Below are positions 14,297 through 20,786 of a stretch of DNA of 31,155 nucleotides, piece by piece. Each line of letters opens with the position of its first letter. The first letter of the stretch is position 1. The position numbers and the translations under genes are program-made. The notes beneath the pieces were generated by a model, which was not told the DNA's origin, did no database searches, and saw only the letters and a list, made by a program, of their open reading frames with translations. Source of the DNA: a virus; the IMG/VR virus record IMGVR_UViG_3300028610_001866, positions 1 to 31,155 of that record; one strand, 5' to 3'.

Positions 14297-14611
14297 ATGA
14301 TTACGAGATTTTTTGTGCGACAAGTACCGCTCAGGGTCGTGCGTCGATTCGAGAGTGATGATGACACCCGTACTGAGATATTTACTGACAGGGGCTTTGA
14401 ATGGCTCGATGCCGGGGGTGTCTTCTTACGCATCGCGGGCATGGGCGGTGATACCGATTACGATGAGATGACGCTCAAGCAAGCGCGAGCGATCATGGGT
14501 GTCATGATTCCTGAGCATTTCACGAGGGCTGACAAGTTCTTGTTCGACGGCTTGCCCGACGGGGCGGTTAAGACCGTGCCGAAAAAGAAAGCCGATTTGA
14601 TGATTCGATAA
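14297..14611 (+). CDS. Small protein abutting the MuF-toxin gene; candidate immunity protein
   Basis: A 104-residue protein whose ATG follows the MuF stop with no gap. It is alpha/beta (ITRFFVRQVPLRVVRRFE, GFEWLDAGGVFLRIAG, LKQARAIMGVMIPEHFTR) with an acidic centre and basic tail. It matches no structural family I know. In MuF polymorphic-toxin loci, immunity genes usually lie directly downstream, so this is the best local candidate. A virion accessory role is the alternative. Confidence 0.5.
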   Translation: MITRFFVRQVPLRVVRRFESDDDTRTEIFTDRGFEWLDAGGVFLRIAGMGGDTDYDEMTLKQARAIMGVMIPEHFTRADKFLFDGLPDGAVKTVPKKKADLMIR

Positions 14612-14696
14612 CGTCGTGCTTGTGAGGTACACTTTAGCATCACGTCGACGATTAAAAAAATGGGGCGAAATTTTTAATTCGCGAGAGGTTTAGAAC

Positions 14697-15023
14697 ATGG
14701 CAATCGAAAGAGGTTTCAAAGGACCGGAAGGTAAGATCGGGCAGACAGTCGCAATTATCGAGGCATCAAGCTCGACGCCTGTTGCACTCACAGCGCATGA
14801 ATCAGAGACAGAGGCGCCTGTGATTGTTGACATCATCTCGACCGTTAATTGTTTTATTCGTATCACGCCTTCGACGGGCACGCCTGTCGCCGGGGTGTCA
14901 AATGGATATTTCGTGGTTGCGAATGCGGTGTACCGTATCCCTGTCACAACCGGGGCACTGTTCTCGGCAATCTCAGCGGTCGGTGCGGGCGGGGGTAATG
15001 TTTACATTCACCCGGTGAGTTGA
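14697..15023 (+). CDS. Small phage head-region protein (probable virion protein)
   Basis: A 108-residue, mostly beta protein rich in Gly, Ala, Thr and Val. VIVDIISTVNCFIRITPSTGTPVAGVSNGYFVV resembles small phage head or tail proteins that form a compact beta fold and often decorate particles; no exact family can be given. The start is ATG 14697 with GAGAGG upstream, and the stop overlaps the leader of the next gene, whose ATG follows after one base. The preceding 85-base gap (14612-14696) contains a weak GCGAA/TTCGC hairpin and an A-run but no clear promoter. Confidence 0.55.
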   Translation: MAIERGFKGPEGKIGQTVAIIEASSSTPVALTAHESETEAPVIVDIISTVNCFIRITPSTGTPVAGVSNGYFVVANAVYRIPVTTGALFSAISAVGAGGGNVYIHPVS

Positions 15024-15024
15024 T

Positions 15025-16347
15025 ATGTCAACATTTTCTGATGACTTCAATCGTGCGAATAGTAACGATCTCGGGCCGAATTATATCGAAGTTGATCCTT
15101 CGAACGACGCTTCGATTTGGTCGAATGAACTTCAAATTGATAGTTCAACATTCTTCACCGTCTTAGTTGATCCGACTGTGCAAGCAGTTTTTCAACGGAA
15201 TCAAGAAGCCTCAATTGTATTCAGATTAAATTCTTCAGGCTCAGGTTTTGGTCCGATAGTTCGGGGGTTGAGCGCAGATGGTAACACATTCCCCGGTGGG
15301 TATTGTGCCGCATACGATACAGGTACGGGTAAGGTTCGATTGTGTAAATGGTTTGCATTCGCGGGGAATCTTGGCTTGGGGTCAAATCTCACGGTGATCG
15401 GTGATTACACTGTCGTGTTAACACCCGGTGATGTGTTGAAGATCCGCGCAATCGACTCAACAATCTCAGTTCAGATCAATGATGTTGAGAGAATCTCGGT
15501 CATCGATACACAATACAATTATGGACAACCCGGTTTTGCTTCTATGGATGTGATAGGAATCAGTACTTGGGATGACTTCTTGTGTAGTGATGAGTTTACC
15601 GGGAACAACAACGAGTCGGGTGAAGATGTTGAACCGTGGTTGACCGCATCTGAACTTGGGGGCGGTGGGGGCTCAGGTGGTGCGAGAGCGGGCGGGCATC
15701 CGTTCGCGGTAGGCAATCATTATCAGAGACTCGTCAAATCGGCTTCGCCTATATTCAATGCTGCGGGGGGCGGCGGCGGGAGCACCGGGCTTACTCCTGA
15801 TCTTGAGTTGATCGCCGCGCTCGATTGGAAGTTAGTATATAACGGCTCAACGAATCCGTGGTCAGCTACAGCGAAAACGATTTCAGATTTGAATGGTAAT
15901 ACTGATGTACTGTATTTGATTCGCGCGACGATGCATCTTGAGGGCAACGGAACGTACTTGCTCTTACAACCGAATGCTGATTCGAACACAGCAAATTATT
16001 CGGGGGTCGGTCGCTTTATCAATTATGCGGGGGGTGCCCCGTCTGACTGGCAAGTGAATTTGAACGCTAAAGCGGGTTTGCCTTTTTATGGTAGCAGTAT
16101 TCAAGAAGGTCCAGCAATTTATGAGATGTTTCTTTGGGCTGAAACCGGGCAAGCGCGGGTCGCTCAATTGCGCACGGCGAATCAGCGATTCGACATCAAT
16201 CTTCACGATTACGACAGCGTGCTTGACACGATAGCGATGTGGAAAGATACAAGCGCGAACATCACGAGTTTGAAATTTGCTTTTACCGCGAACTGTACAG
16301 GTTGGGGAAAGGTTGAATTGTATCGAGTAAAGTGGGCCGAATCATGA
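15025..16347 (+). CDS. Fibre/decoration-like protein with ConA/LamG-like N-domain
   Basis: A 440-residue protein. The N-terminal 195 residues start FSDDFNRANSNDLGPNY, the opening of a concanavalin/LamG-like jelly roll common in phage adhesins, followed by regular strands (SIVFRLNSSGSGFGPIV, VLKIRAIDSTISVQINDVE). Gly-rich linkers (GGGGGSGGARAGG and AAGGGGGSTG) lead to a C-terminal domain (about residues 255-440) that resembles the whole of the next two gene products, sharing a strand like LLLQPNADSNTANY. Location among head genes, rather than after tail genes, suggests head decoration or head fibres, possibly glycosylated; this is inference. Confidence 0.6.
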   Translation: MSTFSDDFNRANSNDLGPNYIEVDPSNDASIWSNELQIDSSTFFTVLVDPTVQAVFQRNQEASIVFRLNSSGSGFGPIVRGLSADGNTFPGGYCAAYDTGTGKVRLCKWFAFAGNLGLGSNLTVIGDYTVVLTPGDVLKIRAIDSTISVQINDVERISVIDTQYNYGQPGFASMDVIGISTWDDFLCSDEFTGNNNESGEDVEPWLTASELGGGGGSGGARAGGHPFAVGNHYQRLVKSASPIFNAAGGGGGSTGLTPDLELIAALDWKLVYNGSTNPWSATAKTISDLNGNTDVLYLIRATMHLEGNGTYLLLQPNADSNTANYSGVGRFINYAGGAPSDWQVNLNAKAGLPFYGSSIQEGPAIYEMFLWAETGQARVAQLRTANQRFDINLHDYDSVLDTIAMWKDTSANITSLKFAFTANCTGWGKVELYRVKWAES

Positions 16348-16871
16348 GTATATTGATTGAGAAGAAGACACTCTCAGCGAACGCGAGCTTGACATTCTCG
16401 GGCTTAGAAGGTGACACCGATTTTTGGTATCGGCTCATGGGGCGGTTCAGAAGTACGTGTACAACGACCGGGCAATTGATCGCTCAGTTCAACGGCGATA
16501 CGAATGCTGCGAATTATAATTCGCTTGAGCGGGCGACGAAGAACGATGGGGGATCGGTCACTCAATCTGATGATGACTGGAATACGGCGCCCGGTTTGTT
16601 TCTTGCGAAGCATTGGTCGAACCGAGAAGTCATGATCAATATTGATTTGATGATTTTCGCGGCGAGCGGTTATCGGCGGTATGTGCAAGGCGCTTCTCAC
16701 ATCTCAGTGCCGTCAGATTTAGCTGACACTCAGATTTTACGTATCGGGGGTATATGGTCGAACACCGCTGACGAACTCACTCAGATCGTGCTGACATCTC
16801 AAAATGGAAGTGATGTCTTGTATAACTCAGGGTCGTTGTACCTTTTCAAAGAACGTTTGGAGACGGCATGA
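16344..16871 (+). CDS. Beta-sandwich virion-like protein, paralogue 2
   Basis: A 175-residue protein from ATG 16344, overlapping the previous stop by 4 bases. It shows regular strands and a motif LIAQFNGDTNAANYNSLERA parallel to the strand in the upstream protein and to FLMQLNGITAVTSYMTIV in the downstream one. It ends in strands QIVLTSQNG and SGSLYLFKE. Probably a virion surface or fibre domain; carbohydrate binding is possible but not shown. Confidence 0.55.
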   Translation: MSILIEKKTLSANASLTFSGLEGDTDFWYRLMGRFRSTCTTTGQLIAQFNGDTNAANYNSLERATKNDGGSVTQSDDDWNTAPGLFLAKHWSNREVMINIDLMIFAASGYRRYVQGASHISVPSDLADTQILRIGGIWSNTADELTQIVLTSQNGSDVLYNSGSLYLFKERLETA

Positions 16872-17392
16872 TTGTTGTAAGTAGTGGCGCAATTTCGGCA
16901 GTGAAGACAATCGAGGTCTCGTCTCTTGATCTTAGAAAGCACTGGACCTATCGCTTTATATTTCGCGGGCAAGTGAGCGGCGACGGCGCGACAGAGTTCT
17001 TGATGCAACTCAATGGGATCACGGCGGTGACATCATACATGACGATTGTCAACTCAACGAGATGGAACGGATCAGCGGAAGCGTTAGCAAACTTCCATTA
17101 CAACACATCGGCGGGTGCGGTTCTTGGGTTCTCATATGATGACTTGCAATCGCATCTATTCACCGATGTCACGATCAAGAGAGGGCGTATCGGAAGTCTT
17201 GTTGATTTTGCGGTGCTATCAGTCTTCGGTAAAGTTGCCGATGGTAAGTTCTATTCTTGGATGTCAACGAGTCATATGCCCGATGTGAATATTGATGTGA
17301 TTTCTCTCAAGTTGTTGTTATCGAATGCCGGGCTGACATACACGGGTGATTATTGGTTGTTGCGTGAGGCTATCGAAGACACGCGACCGTAA
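16868..17392 (+). CDS. Beta-sandwich virion-like protein, paralogue 3
   Basis: A 174-residue protein from ATG 16868, joined by ATGA to the previous gene. The strand pattern WTYRFIFRGQVSGDGATEFLMQLNG, followed by TSYMTIVNSTRW, and a C-terminal ISLKLLLSNAGLTYTGDYWLLRE, mirrors the two upstream proteins. It lacks the LamG-like domain of the first. It may form a hetero-oligomer with the paralogues. A glycosyltransferase follows after 12 bases. Confidence 0.55.
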   Translation: MIVVSSGAISAVKTIEVSSLDLRKHWTYRFIFRGQVSGDGATEFLMQLNGITAVTSYMTIVNSTRWNGSAEALANFHYNTSAGAVLGFSYDDLQSHLFTDVTIKRGRIGSLVDFAVLSVFGKVADGKFYSWMSTSHMPDVNIDVISLKLLLSNAGLTYTGDYWLLREAIEDTRP

Positions 17393-17404
17393 GGGGGCAA
17401 GCAC

Positions 17405-18049
17405 TTGAAAATTGAAGGCGTCGTGTGTGTATGCTCTCGTGGCATGATGATGTCACGAACGAGTGAAAGCATTGACCGCAACAAAGAGAACATGTTCGGG
17501 TATTGGATCACCGAGTACACGCACGAAGACGAGATACCTGACGCTCAGAATAATGTCACAGCGACGGCGCTCGCACACAAGCCCGAATGGATTTGGTTTG
17601 TCGAAGAAGATGTAGTACCGCCGATTGATGCACTTGTGAAGATGGTCGAGTATGCGGTCAACAACGGGTTGCCTGTCGTTACGGCATGGTACGGGCTCGA
17701 CGGGGGGCTCAAGTCATACGAGCTTGCGAACGATGGCACATTGCTTTTCGCCGGGCTCGGGTGTCTTCTCATACGGGCTGATGTGTTTGAACAATTCGAC
17801 CGACCGATCTTCAGAACAGATACGATTTGGACTGCAAAGATTCATGAGGCGAAGATGGTGCGGCAAGCCGACCCGGTTGGTGATAGCGGGGTGAAATATG
17901 GTAAGCAAGATATTCACTTCTTCGGTGTGCTGAATGAAAAGCAAATTGCGTGCGCGCTTGTCGACATAGAATGTTTGCATCTCGGTGTTAAGAAATGGGG
18001 CGCTCAGGGCGACAATCGAGGTGTGCATCAATTACGCCTGAAAGGATAA
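17405..18049 (+). CDS. GT-A-type glycosyltransferase-like protein
   Basis: A 214-residue protein. It starts with a strand (VVCVCSRG), followed by WIWFVEEDVVPPIDALVKMVEYA, where EEDVVPP matches the acidic DxD/EED metal-binding motif of GT-A enzymes. VVTAWYGLDGG and LLFAGLGCLLIRADVFEQFDRPIF fit the acceptor-side segment. KQDIHFFGVLNEKQIACALVDIECLHLG closes the domain. The start appears to be TTG 17405, preceded by AAGGGGG; no ATG fits. Substrates are unknown. It directly follows the fibre-like genes, so modification of those or of other virion proteins is an inference. Confidence 0.7.
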   Translation: MKIEGVVCVCSRGMMMSRTSESIDRNKENMFGYWITEYTHEDEIPDAQNNVTATALAHKPEWIWFVEEDVVPPIDALVKMVEYAVNNGLPVVTAWYGLDGGLKSYELANDGTLLFAGLGCLLIRADVFEQFDRPIFRTDTIWTAKIHEAKMVRQADPVGDSGVKYGKQDIHFFGVLNEKQIACALVDIECLHLGVKKWGAQGDNRGVHQLRLKG

Positions 18050-18113
18050 TACTAAACAGGATAAACTCGGTGGCGCACAACACCAAAAACTAAAGCGCAA
18101 TAGGCGAATATTG

Positions 18114-18175
18114 GTTTACATGCGTCGGGTTTTTTTCGCCTGTCACGGTGAGTGAATTCGGCGTAAACTTTTTTT
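18114..18175 (+). terminator. Possible terminator after the glycosyltransferase gene
   Basis: GTTTAC (18114-18119) can pair with GTAAAC (18163-18168), with CGCC/GGCG pairing inside, followed by seven T residues (18169-18175). The loop is long, so this is weak. The stretch 18050-18113 shows nothing else recognisable. Confidence 0.3.
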
Positions 18176-18186
18176 GACTTATTTTC

Positions 18187-18201
18187 TGGCACGGGGCTTG
18201 C
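18187..18201 (+). promoter_or_regulatory. Sigma-54 (RpoN) promoter match P1
   Basis: TGGCACGGGGCTTGC matches the -24/-12 consensus TGGCAC-N5-TTGC exactly, with the -24 GG and -12 GC at the required 10-base gap; it continues with A, matching TTGCW. Transcription would start near 18213, towards the capsid operon. Confidence 0.65.
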
Positions 18202-18257
18202 ATGCATTTTCGGATTTTCGAAAAGTCCAAAATCGCCTGAGGATCGCTTCTAACGAG

Positions 18258-18276
18258 TTGCACATGCTTTGTGCAA
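18258..18276. promoter_or_regulatory. Dyad TTGCACA-N5-TGTGCAA, possible activator site
   Basis: A perfect 7-bp inverted repeat with a 5-base spacer lies 42 bases upstream of sigma-54 match P2. Enhancer-binding proteins recognise such dyads, usually 80-150 bases upstream; this one would suit P2 or the reverse promoter P3. The binding protein is unknown. Confidence 0.35.
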
Positions 18277-18317
18277 ATTGACAGGGGGCGGTATGTAAGT
18301 TCTTTAGAATCAATGAG

Positions 18318-18332
18318 TGGCACGGGTCTTGC
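18318..18332 (+). promoter_or_regulatory. Sigma-54 (RpoN) promoter match P2
   Basis: TGGCACGGGTCTTGC is a second exact TGGCAC-N5-TTGC match on the plus strand, 131 bases after P1 and sharing its TGGCACGGG start. Transcription would begin near 18343, before the structured dyad at 18373-18411. Confidence 0.6.
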
Positions 18333-18372
18333 GTTCTTGTGGATAGAATTTTCCGAATAGTAGGGTAAGGGG

Positions 18373-18411
18373 GTGCCTGAGTTTTTGCTCTCAGAGCAAT
18401 CCTCAGGGCAC
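18373..18411. other. Nested inverted repeat (structured RNA or operator)
   Basis: An outer stem GTGCCTGAG / CTCAGGGCAC (one bulge) encloses an inner 6-bp stem TTGCTC / GAGCAA with a 3-base loop. If transcribed from P2 or P3 it would fold stably. No U-tract follows on the plus strand. It could equally be a protein-binding dyad. Confidence 0.4.
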
Positions 18412-18460
18412 GACTGTAAGGTGTTGTGAACAAAGAGTTTATAGCGACGAAAACTGTGTT

Positions 18461-18475
18461 GCAATAATCGTGCCA
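18461..18475 (-). promoter_or_regulatory. Sigma-54 (RpoN) promoter match P3, reverse strand
   Basis: On the minus strand TGGCACGATTATTGC matches TGGCAC-N5-TTGC exactly and continues with A. It points away from the capsid operon and would produce RNA antisense to P1/P2 transcripts, starting near 18450. No convincing minus-strand gene lies downstream within the gap. Confidence 0.55.
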
Positions 18476-18511
18476 TAAACAAAGTTAAAATAAGTTTCAC
18501 TGTTATTATAT

Positions 18512-18531
18512 CTTTCACCAAGCGGTGAAAG
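18512..18531. promoter_or_regulatory. Operator-like dyad CTTTCACC-AAGC-GGTGAAAG
   Basis: A perfect 8-bp inverted repeat with a 4-base centre, ending 3 bases before the TTTACA -35 of the promoter for 18570. A half-site-like TTTCAC also occurs at 18495-18500. The XRE-type regulator encoded at 18916 is a natural candidate to bind it; that is inference. Confidence 0.45.
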
Positions 18532-18534
18532 TGG

Positions 18535-18565
18535 TTTACACGGTGTCACTTTTTGATGGTAGAAT
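18535..18565 (+). promoter_or_regulatory. Vegetative-type promoter TTTACA-N19-TAGAAT
   Basis: TTTACA (18535-18540) and TAGAAT (18560-18565) precede ATGATG at 18570/18573 with no Shine-Dalgarno, giving a spacing of 4 or 7 bases from the -10, again close to the leaderless geometry. Confidence 0.45.
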
Positions 18566-18569
18566 CTCA

Positions 18570-18944
18570 ATGATGCAAGTCTTCGAATCTAAGTCATTAG
18601 AGAGGCTCAAAGGATGTCCGCGATGCGGTAACGCGAAGTTCATTGCCGATCCTCTTTCGCCTTTTCCTCTTTGTGAAGAGTGTGCGCAATGTGATGAGTG
18701 TTCAGGGGCGAAAATAGTTGATCGAAAGATATGCGAGAAATGTCACGGTCGTGGGTACATTTTGAAGAACGTCAAGGTTTGGGGTCCGTCAAAAGGCGGG
18801 GGGCATGATTATGATGAAGAGAGCGATGACTTCTTCACCGAGGTTGAAGAGGGCGATGACATCGAAATGATTTCGCTCGACGATCTCGCTGATGATGAGT
18901 TCGCTGAATTCGAAGATGGCGAAGAAGGTCTCGATTTGTATTGA
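18570..18944 (+). CDS. Zinc-ribbon protein with three CxxC pairs and an acidic tail
   Basis: A 124-residue protein. CPRCGNAKF, CEECAQCDECSGAKI and CEKCHGRGY provide the cysteine pairs of a DnaJ-like or rubredoxin-like zinc domain; the last has CxxCxGxG character. Residues 75-124 are strongly acidic (EESDDFFTEVEEGDD, LADDEFAEFEDGEEG). I chose ATG 18570 because a promoter hexamer lies just upstream; a GTG at 18525 would extend it by 15 residues across promoter and operator. It overlaps the next gene by 29 bases. It resembles the zinc protein at 7600 in its Cys spacing. Function is unknown; protein or nucleic-acid binding is likely. Confidence 0.6.
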   Translation: MMQVFESKSLERLKGCPRCGNAKFIADPLSPFPLCEECAQCDECSGAKIVDRKICEKCHGRGYILKNVKVWGPSKGGGHDYDEESDDFFTEVEEGDDIEMISLDDLADDEFAEFEDGEEGLDLY

Positions 18945-19377
18945 CAGTCGAGGCGAAATTGAAACGACGGGTGCGATAACAATGTCACCCCGATGTGCTT
19001 TCATATGCGGTGACACCGAGGCAAACATGGCAAGTCAAATTTGTATAGGGGCGAGAGGCGAAATTAGAATTGAAGATGTGCCGACATCAGAACTCTCGAT
19101 TACTGAGTCGGGTGACATCGTCGAAACATTGCAAGCGGGTGAACGACTCGGCACAATTCTCGAACGCAAACGGGTTGACATGGGCTTGAGTTTCGAAGAC
19201 GTTGTTGAGAAGTTACCGATCAGGATCGGGCCATATGCTCGAATCGAATCGGGTTTCAATTCGCGACCGCCTGATGACATTCTTCAGGCAATTGCGAAAG
19301 TGCTCAAGCTGAACTTTAACAAACTGAAAGAGGTCGGCGATTTGGATCAAGCCGAACCTGTTGAGTTTTTGTTTTAA
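18916..19377 (+). CDS. XRE-like helix-turn-helix protein with duplicated N-terminal motif
   Basis: A 153-residue protein. Its C-terminal LGTILERKRVDMGLSFEDVVEKLPI, then YARIESGFNSRPPDDILQAIAKVLKLN, matches the five-helix XRE/Cro DNA-binding domain. The N-terminal half has two related strand motifs, SICIDSRGEIETT and QICIGARGEIRIED, suggesting a repeated beta element. The start is uncertain: ATG 18916 is used, but 18892 or 19027 are possible. It sits directly before the protease/scaffold gene and after operator-like dyads, so autoregulation of the capsid operon is plausible. A regulator inside the head operon is unusual. Confidence 0.65.
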   Translation: MAKKVSICIDSRGEIETTGAITMSPRCAFICGDTEANMASQICIGARGEIRIEDVPTSELSITESGDIVETLQAGERLGTILERKRVDMGLSFEDVVEKLPIRIGPYARIESGFNSRPPDDILQAIAKVLKLNFNKLKEVGDLDQAEPVEFLF

Positions 19378-19379
19378 TC

Positions 19380-20732
19380 ATGAGTAAAGAAGAAGTAAAG
19401 ACGATACAGTCACTCAGGTTTCTCTCAATCGACACAACGATTGAAATGCAAATGACAGCGAGCGGTGTGCGCGGCGAACATCCGTTTGTTGCTCTTGTGA
19501 CGTATGCCGGGCGATCAAGTGATAAGCCCGTCGGCGGCACCGAGTTGATTGAGGGCGGGCCGTATCGAGTCTTCATCCCGACTGATCTGATGCGTAAGAA
19601 GATCAGAGAACTCGAAGGCTGTTCGACTTTCGCCGAATGTAATTTAGATACGCACGCGAAGACGAAGCCCGTTGGTGAGTTTACGTCAGCATGGGTTGAA
19701 CCTGCTGATACTCCTGACGGGCGGCTTGTTCTCGCGGCAAGGGCTTCAGGGTTATTGTCGCACAACAGACACCCTGAAATTGTCGATGAAATTGTTGCTG
19801 AGGCTCGTGAGGGCAAACTAGGTTTCTCTTACGACATCAAAGACATTCACTTCACGCTCGAAGCACATGAAGTATTTCCTGAAATGAAAACTGTGAAGAT
19901 CATCGATTTCAAGTGGCGGGGCGCAACGATTCTGAAGAGAAAAGTTGCGGCATATAGTTTCACTGAACTCGCGGCGCGTGAGAAAGAAGTCAAGGCTTCG
20001 GTCTCACTTGATCGCATTCGCGAAGTTGCGAGTGCATCAGTGGCAACGGGTTTCAACAAATCTCCAAAAGAGGTAAACGTAATGAATGAAAACGAACTCA
20101 AGCAAATGCAGACAGCAATTGCTGAGGCGGTTAAAGTTGCCGTTGAACCTATTGAGACTCAGGTTACAGAACTCGGGACGAAAGTCGACGGGGTCGTGAC
20201 TGCTCAGGCTGAACTCAAGGCGAAAGCTGAAGAGTCGAAGTCGGGAGAAGAGTCAAACTCCGACGCTCCAAAAGAGAAAAATTCCGAGCCGAAAGTTATC
20301 GGCACGGTGAATGAACTCGTGAAGGGCATCGGTGAACAGTTCAAGGCGGCACTTGCACCCCTGAGCGAGAAGCTCGACAAGGTGGTCACGAAAGAACCTG
20401 AAGCAAAATCTGAGGGTGATGCTGAAGGCGACGACGCGACTAAAAACAAAGACGGTAAAGCGCCTGAGGCGAACGCCGAAGCGGCAAAGGATGCACCGAA
20501 GGGTCAGCGCAAATCGCATGATTCCTCGACGTTGATGTTGCTTGCCCGGTTTACCGATGAACAGTTCATGGACGGGTCAGACGATGTAACGGCTGATCAG
20601 CTACGTGCGGCATGCAAGAACATTGAGAAGGATAAGGACATGTCGAAAGCTGAGAAGGACCAAGCGATCTCGTCACTGAGCTTTCAACGGCGTCAGTTGC
20701 TCCGGCAAGAATGGCGTAAGAACCTGAACTAA
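19380..20732 (+). CDS. Prohead protease fused to scaffold
   Basis: A 450-residue protein. The N-terminal part (residues about 10-190) resembles HK97-type (S78/U35) prohead proteases: NLDTHAKTKPVGEF carries the likely catalytic His92, and EAREGKLGFSYDI the likely nucleophile Ser150. From residue 235 the sequence becomes Ala/Lys/Glu-rich and coiled (AIAEAVKVAVEPIETQVTEL, a typical scaffold), with a low-complexity acidic stretch and a basic, helical C-terminus (SLSFQRRQLLRQEWRKNLN) that could contact capsid subunits. A strong ribosome-binding site and ATG occur in frame at 20082. It lies immediately upstream of the capsid gene, the standard order. Confidence 0.75.
   Translation: MSKEEVKTIQSLRFLSIDTTIEMQMTASGVRGEHPFVALVTYAGRSSDKPVGGTELIEGGPYRVFIPTDLMRKKIRELEGCSTFAECNLDTHAKTKPVGEFTSAWVEPADTPDGRLVLAARASGLLSHNRHPEIVDEIVAEAREGKLGFSYDIKDIHFTLEAHEVFPEMKTVKIIDFKWRGATILKRKVAAYSFTELAAREKEVKASVSLDRIREVASASVATGFNKSPKEVNVMNENELKQMQTAIAEAVKVAVEPIETQVTELGTKVDGVVTAQAELKAKAEESKSGEESNSDAPKEKNSEPKVIGTVNELVKGIGEQFKAALAPLSEKLDKVVTKEPEAKSEGDAEGDDATKNKDGKAPEANAEAAKDAPKGQRKSHDSSTLMLLARFTDEQFMDGSDDVTADQLRAACKNIEKDKDMSKAEKDQAISSLSFQRRQLLRQEWRKNLN
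20082..20732 (+). CDS. Internal in-frame scaffold protein (nested in the protease gene)
   Basis: A 216-residue product starting at ATG 20082, 5 bases after AAAAGAGGTAA, the same ribosome-binding sequence used by gene starts elsewhere in this window. It would encode scaffold without the protease, like Nu3 within C of phage lambda. It covers the coiled, charged region and its C-terminal basic helix. Expression from this start is inferred from the site and the domain boundary, not proven. Confidence 0.6.
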   Translation: MNENELKQMQTAIAEAVKVAVEPIETQVTELGTKVDGVVTAQAELKAKAEESKSGEESNSDAPKEKNSEPKVIGTVNELVKGIGEQFKAALAPLSEKLDKVVTKEPEAKSEGDAEGDDATKNKDGKAPEANAEAAKDAPKGQRKSHDSSTLMLLARFTDEQFMDGSDDVTADQLRAACKNIEKDKDMSKAEKDQAISSLSFQRRQLLRQEWRKNLN

Positions 20733-20743
20733 GTGAGACGCTC

Positions 20744-20772
20744 TTGACAGAGTAAGTCAAACACACACTCTA
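20744..20772 (+). promoter_or_regulatory. Possible weak promoter ahead of the capsid gene
   Basis: TTGACA (20744-20749) is an exact -35 hexamer, but the -10 region (around 20767, ACTCTA/CTCTAA) is poor. A TTGAC/GTCAA inverted repeat spans the -35. It could boost capsid expression; weak evidence. Confidence 0.25.
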
Positions 20773-20786
20773 AGAGGTAAAAAATC

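Noticed and set aside
14612-14696. Promoter or terminator in the gap before the 14697 gene
   Set aside because: Only a 5-bp GCGAA/TTCGC hairpin and an A-run are visible; no hexamer pair with sensible spacing and no U-tract.
18090-18521. Minus-strand frames (up to 143 residues) in the sigma-54 control region
   Set aside because: Their translations are low in domain character, start codons are poor, and they cover conserved-looking dyads and promoter matches; better read as non-coding.
18525-18569. GTG start for the zinc protein
   Set aside because: It would put promoter and half of the operator dyad inside the gene; ATG 18570 follows the -10 hexamer directly.
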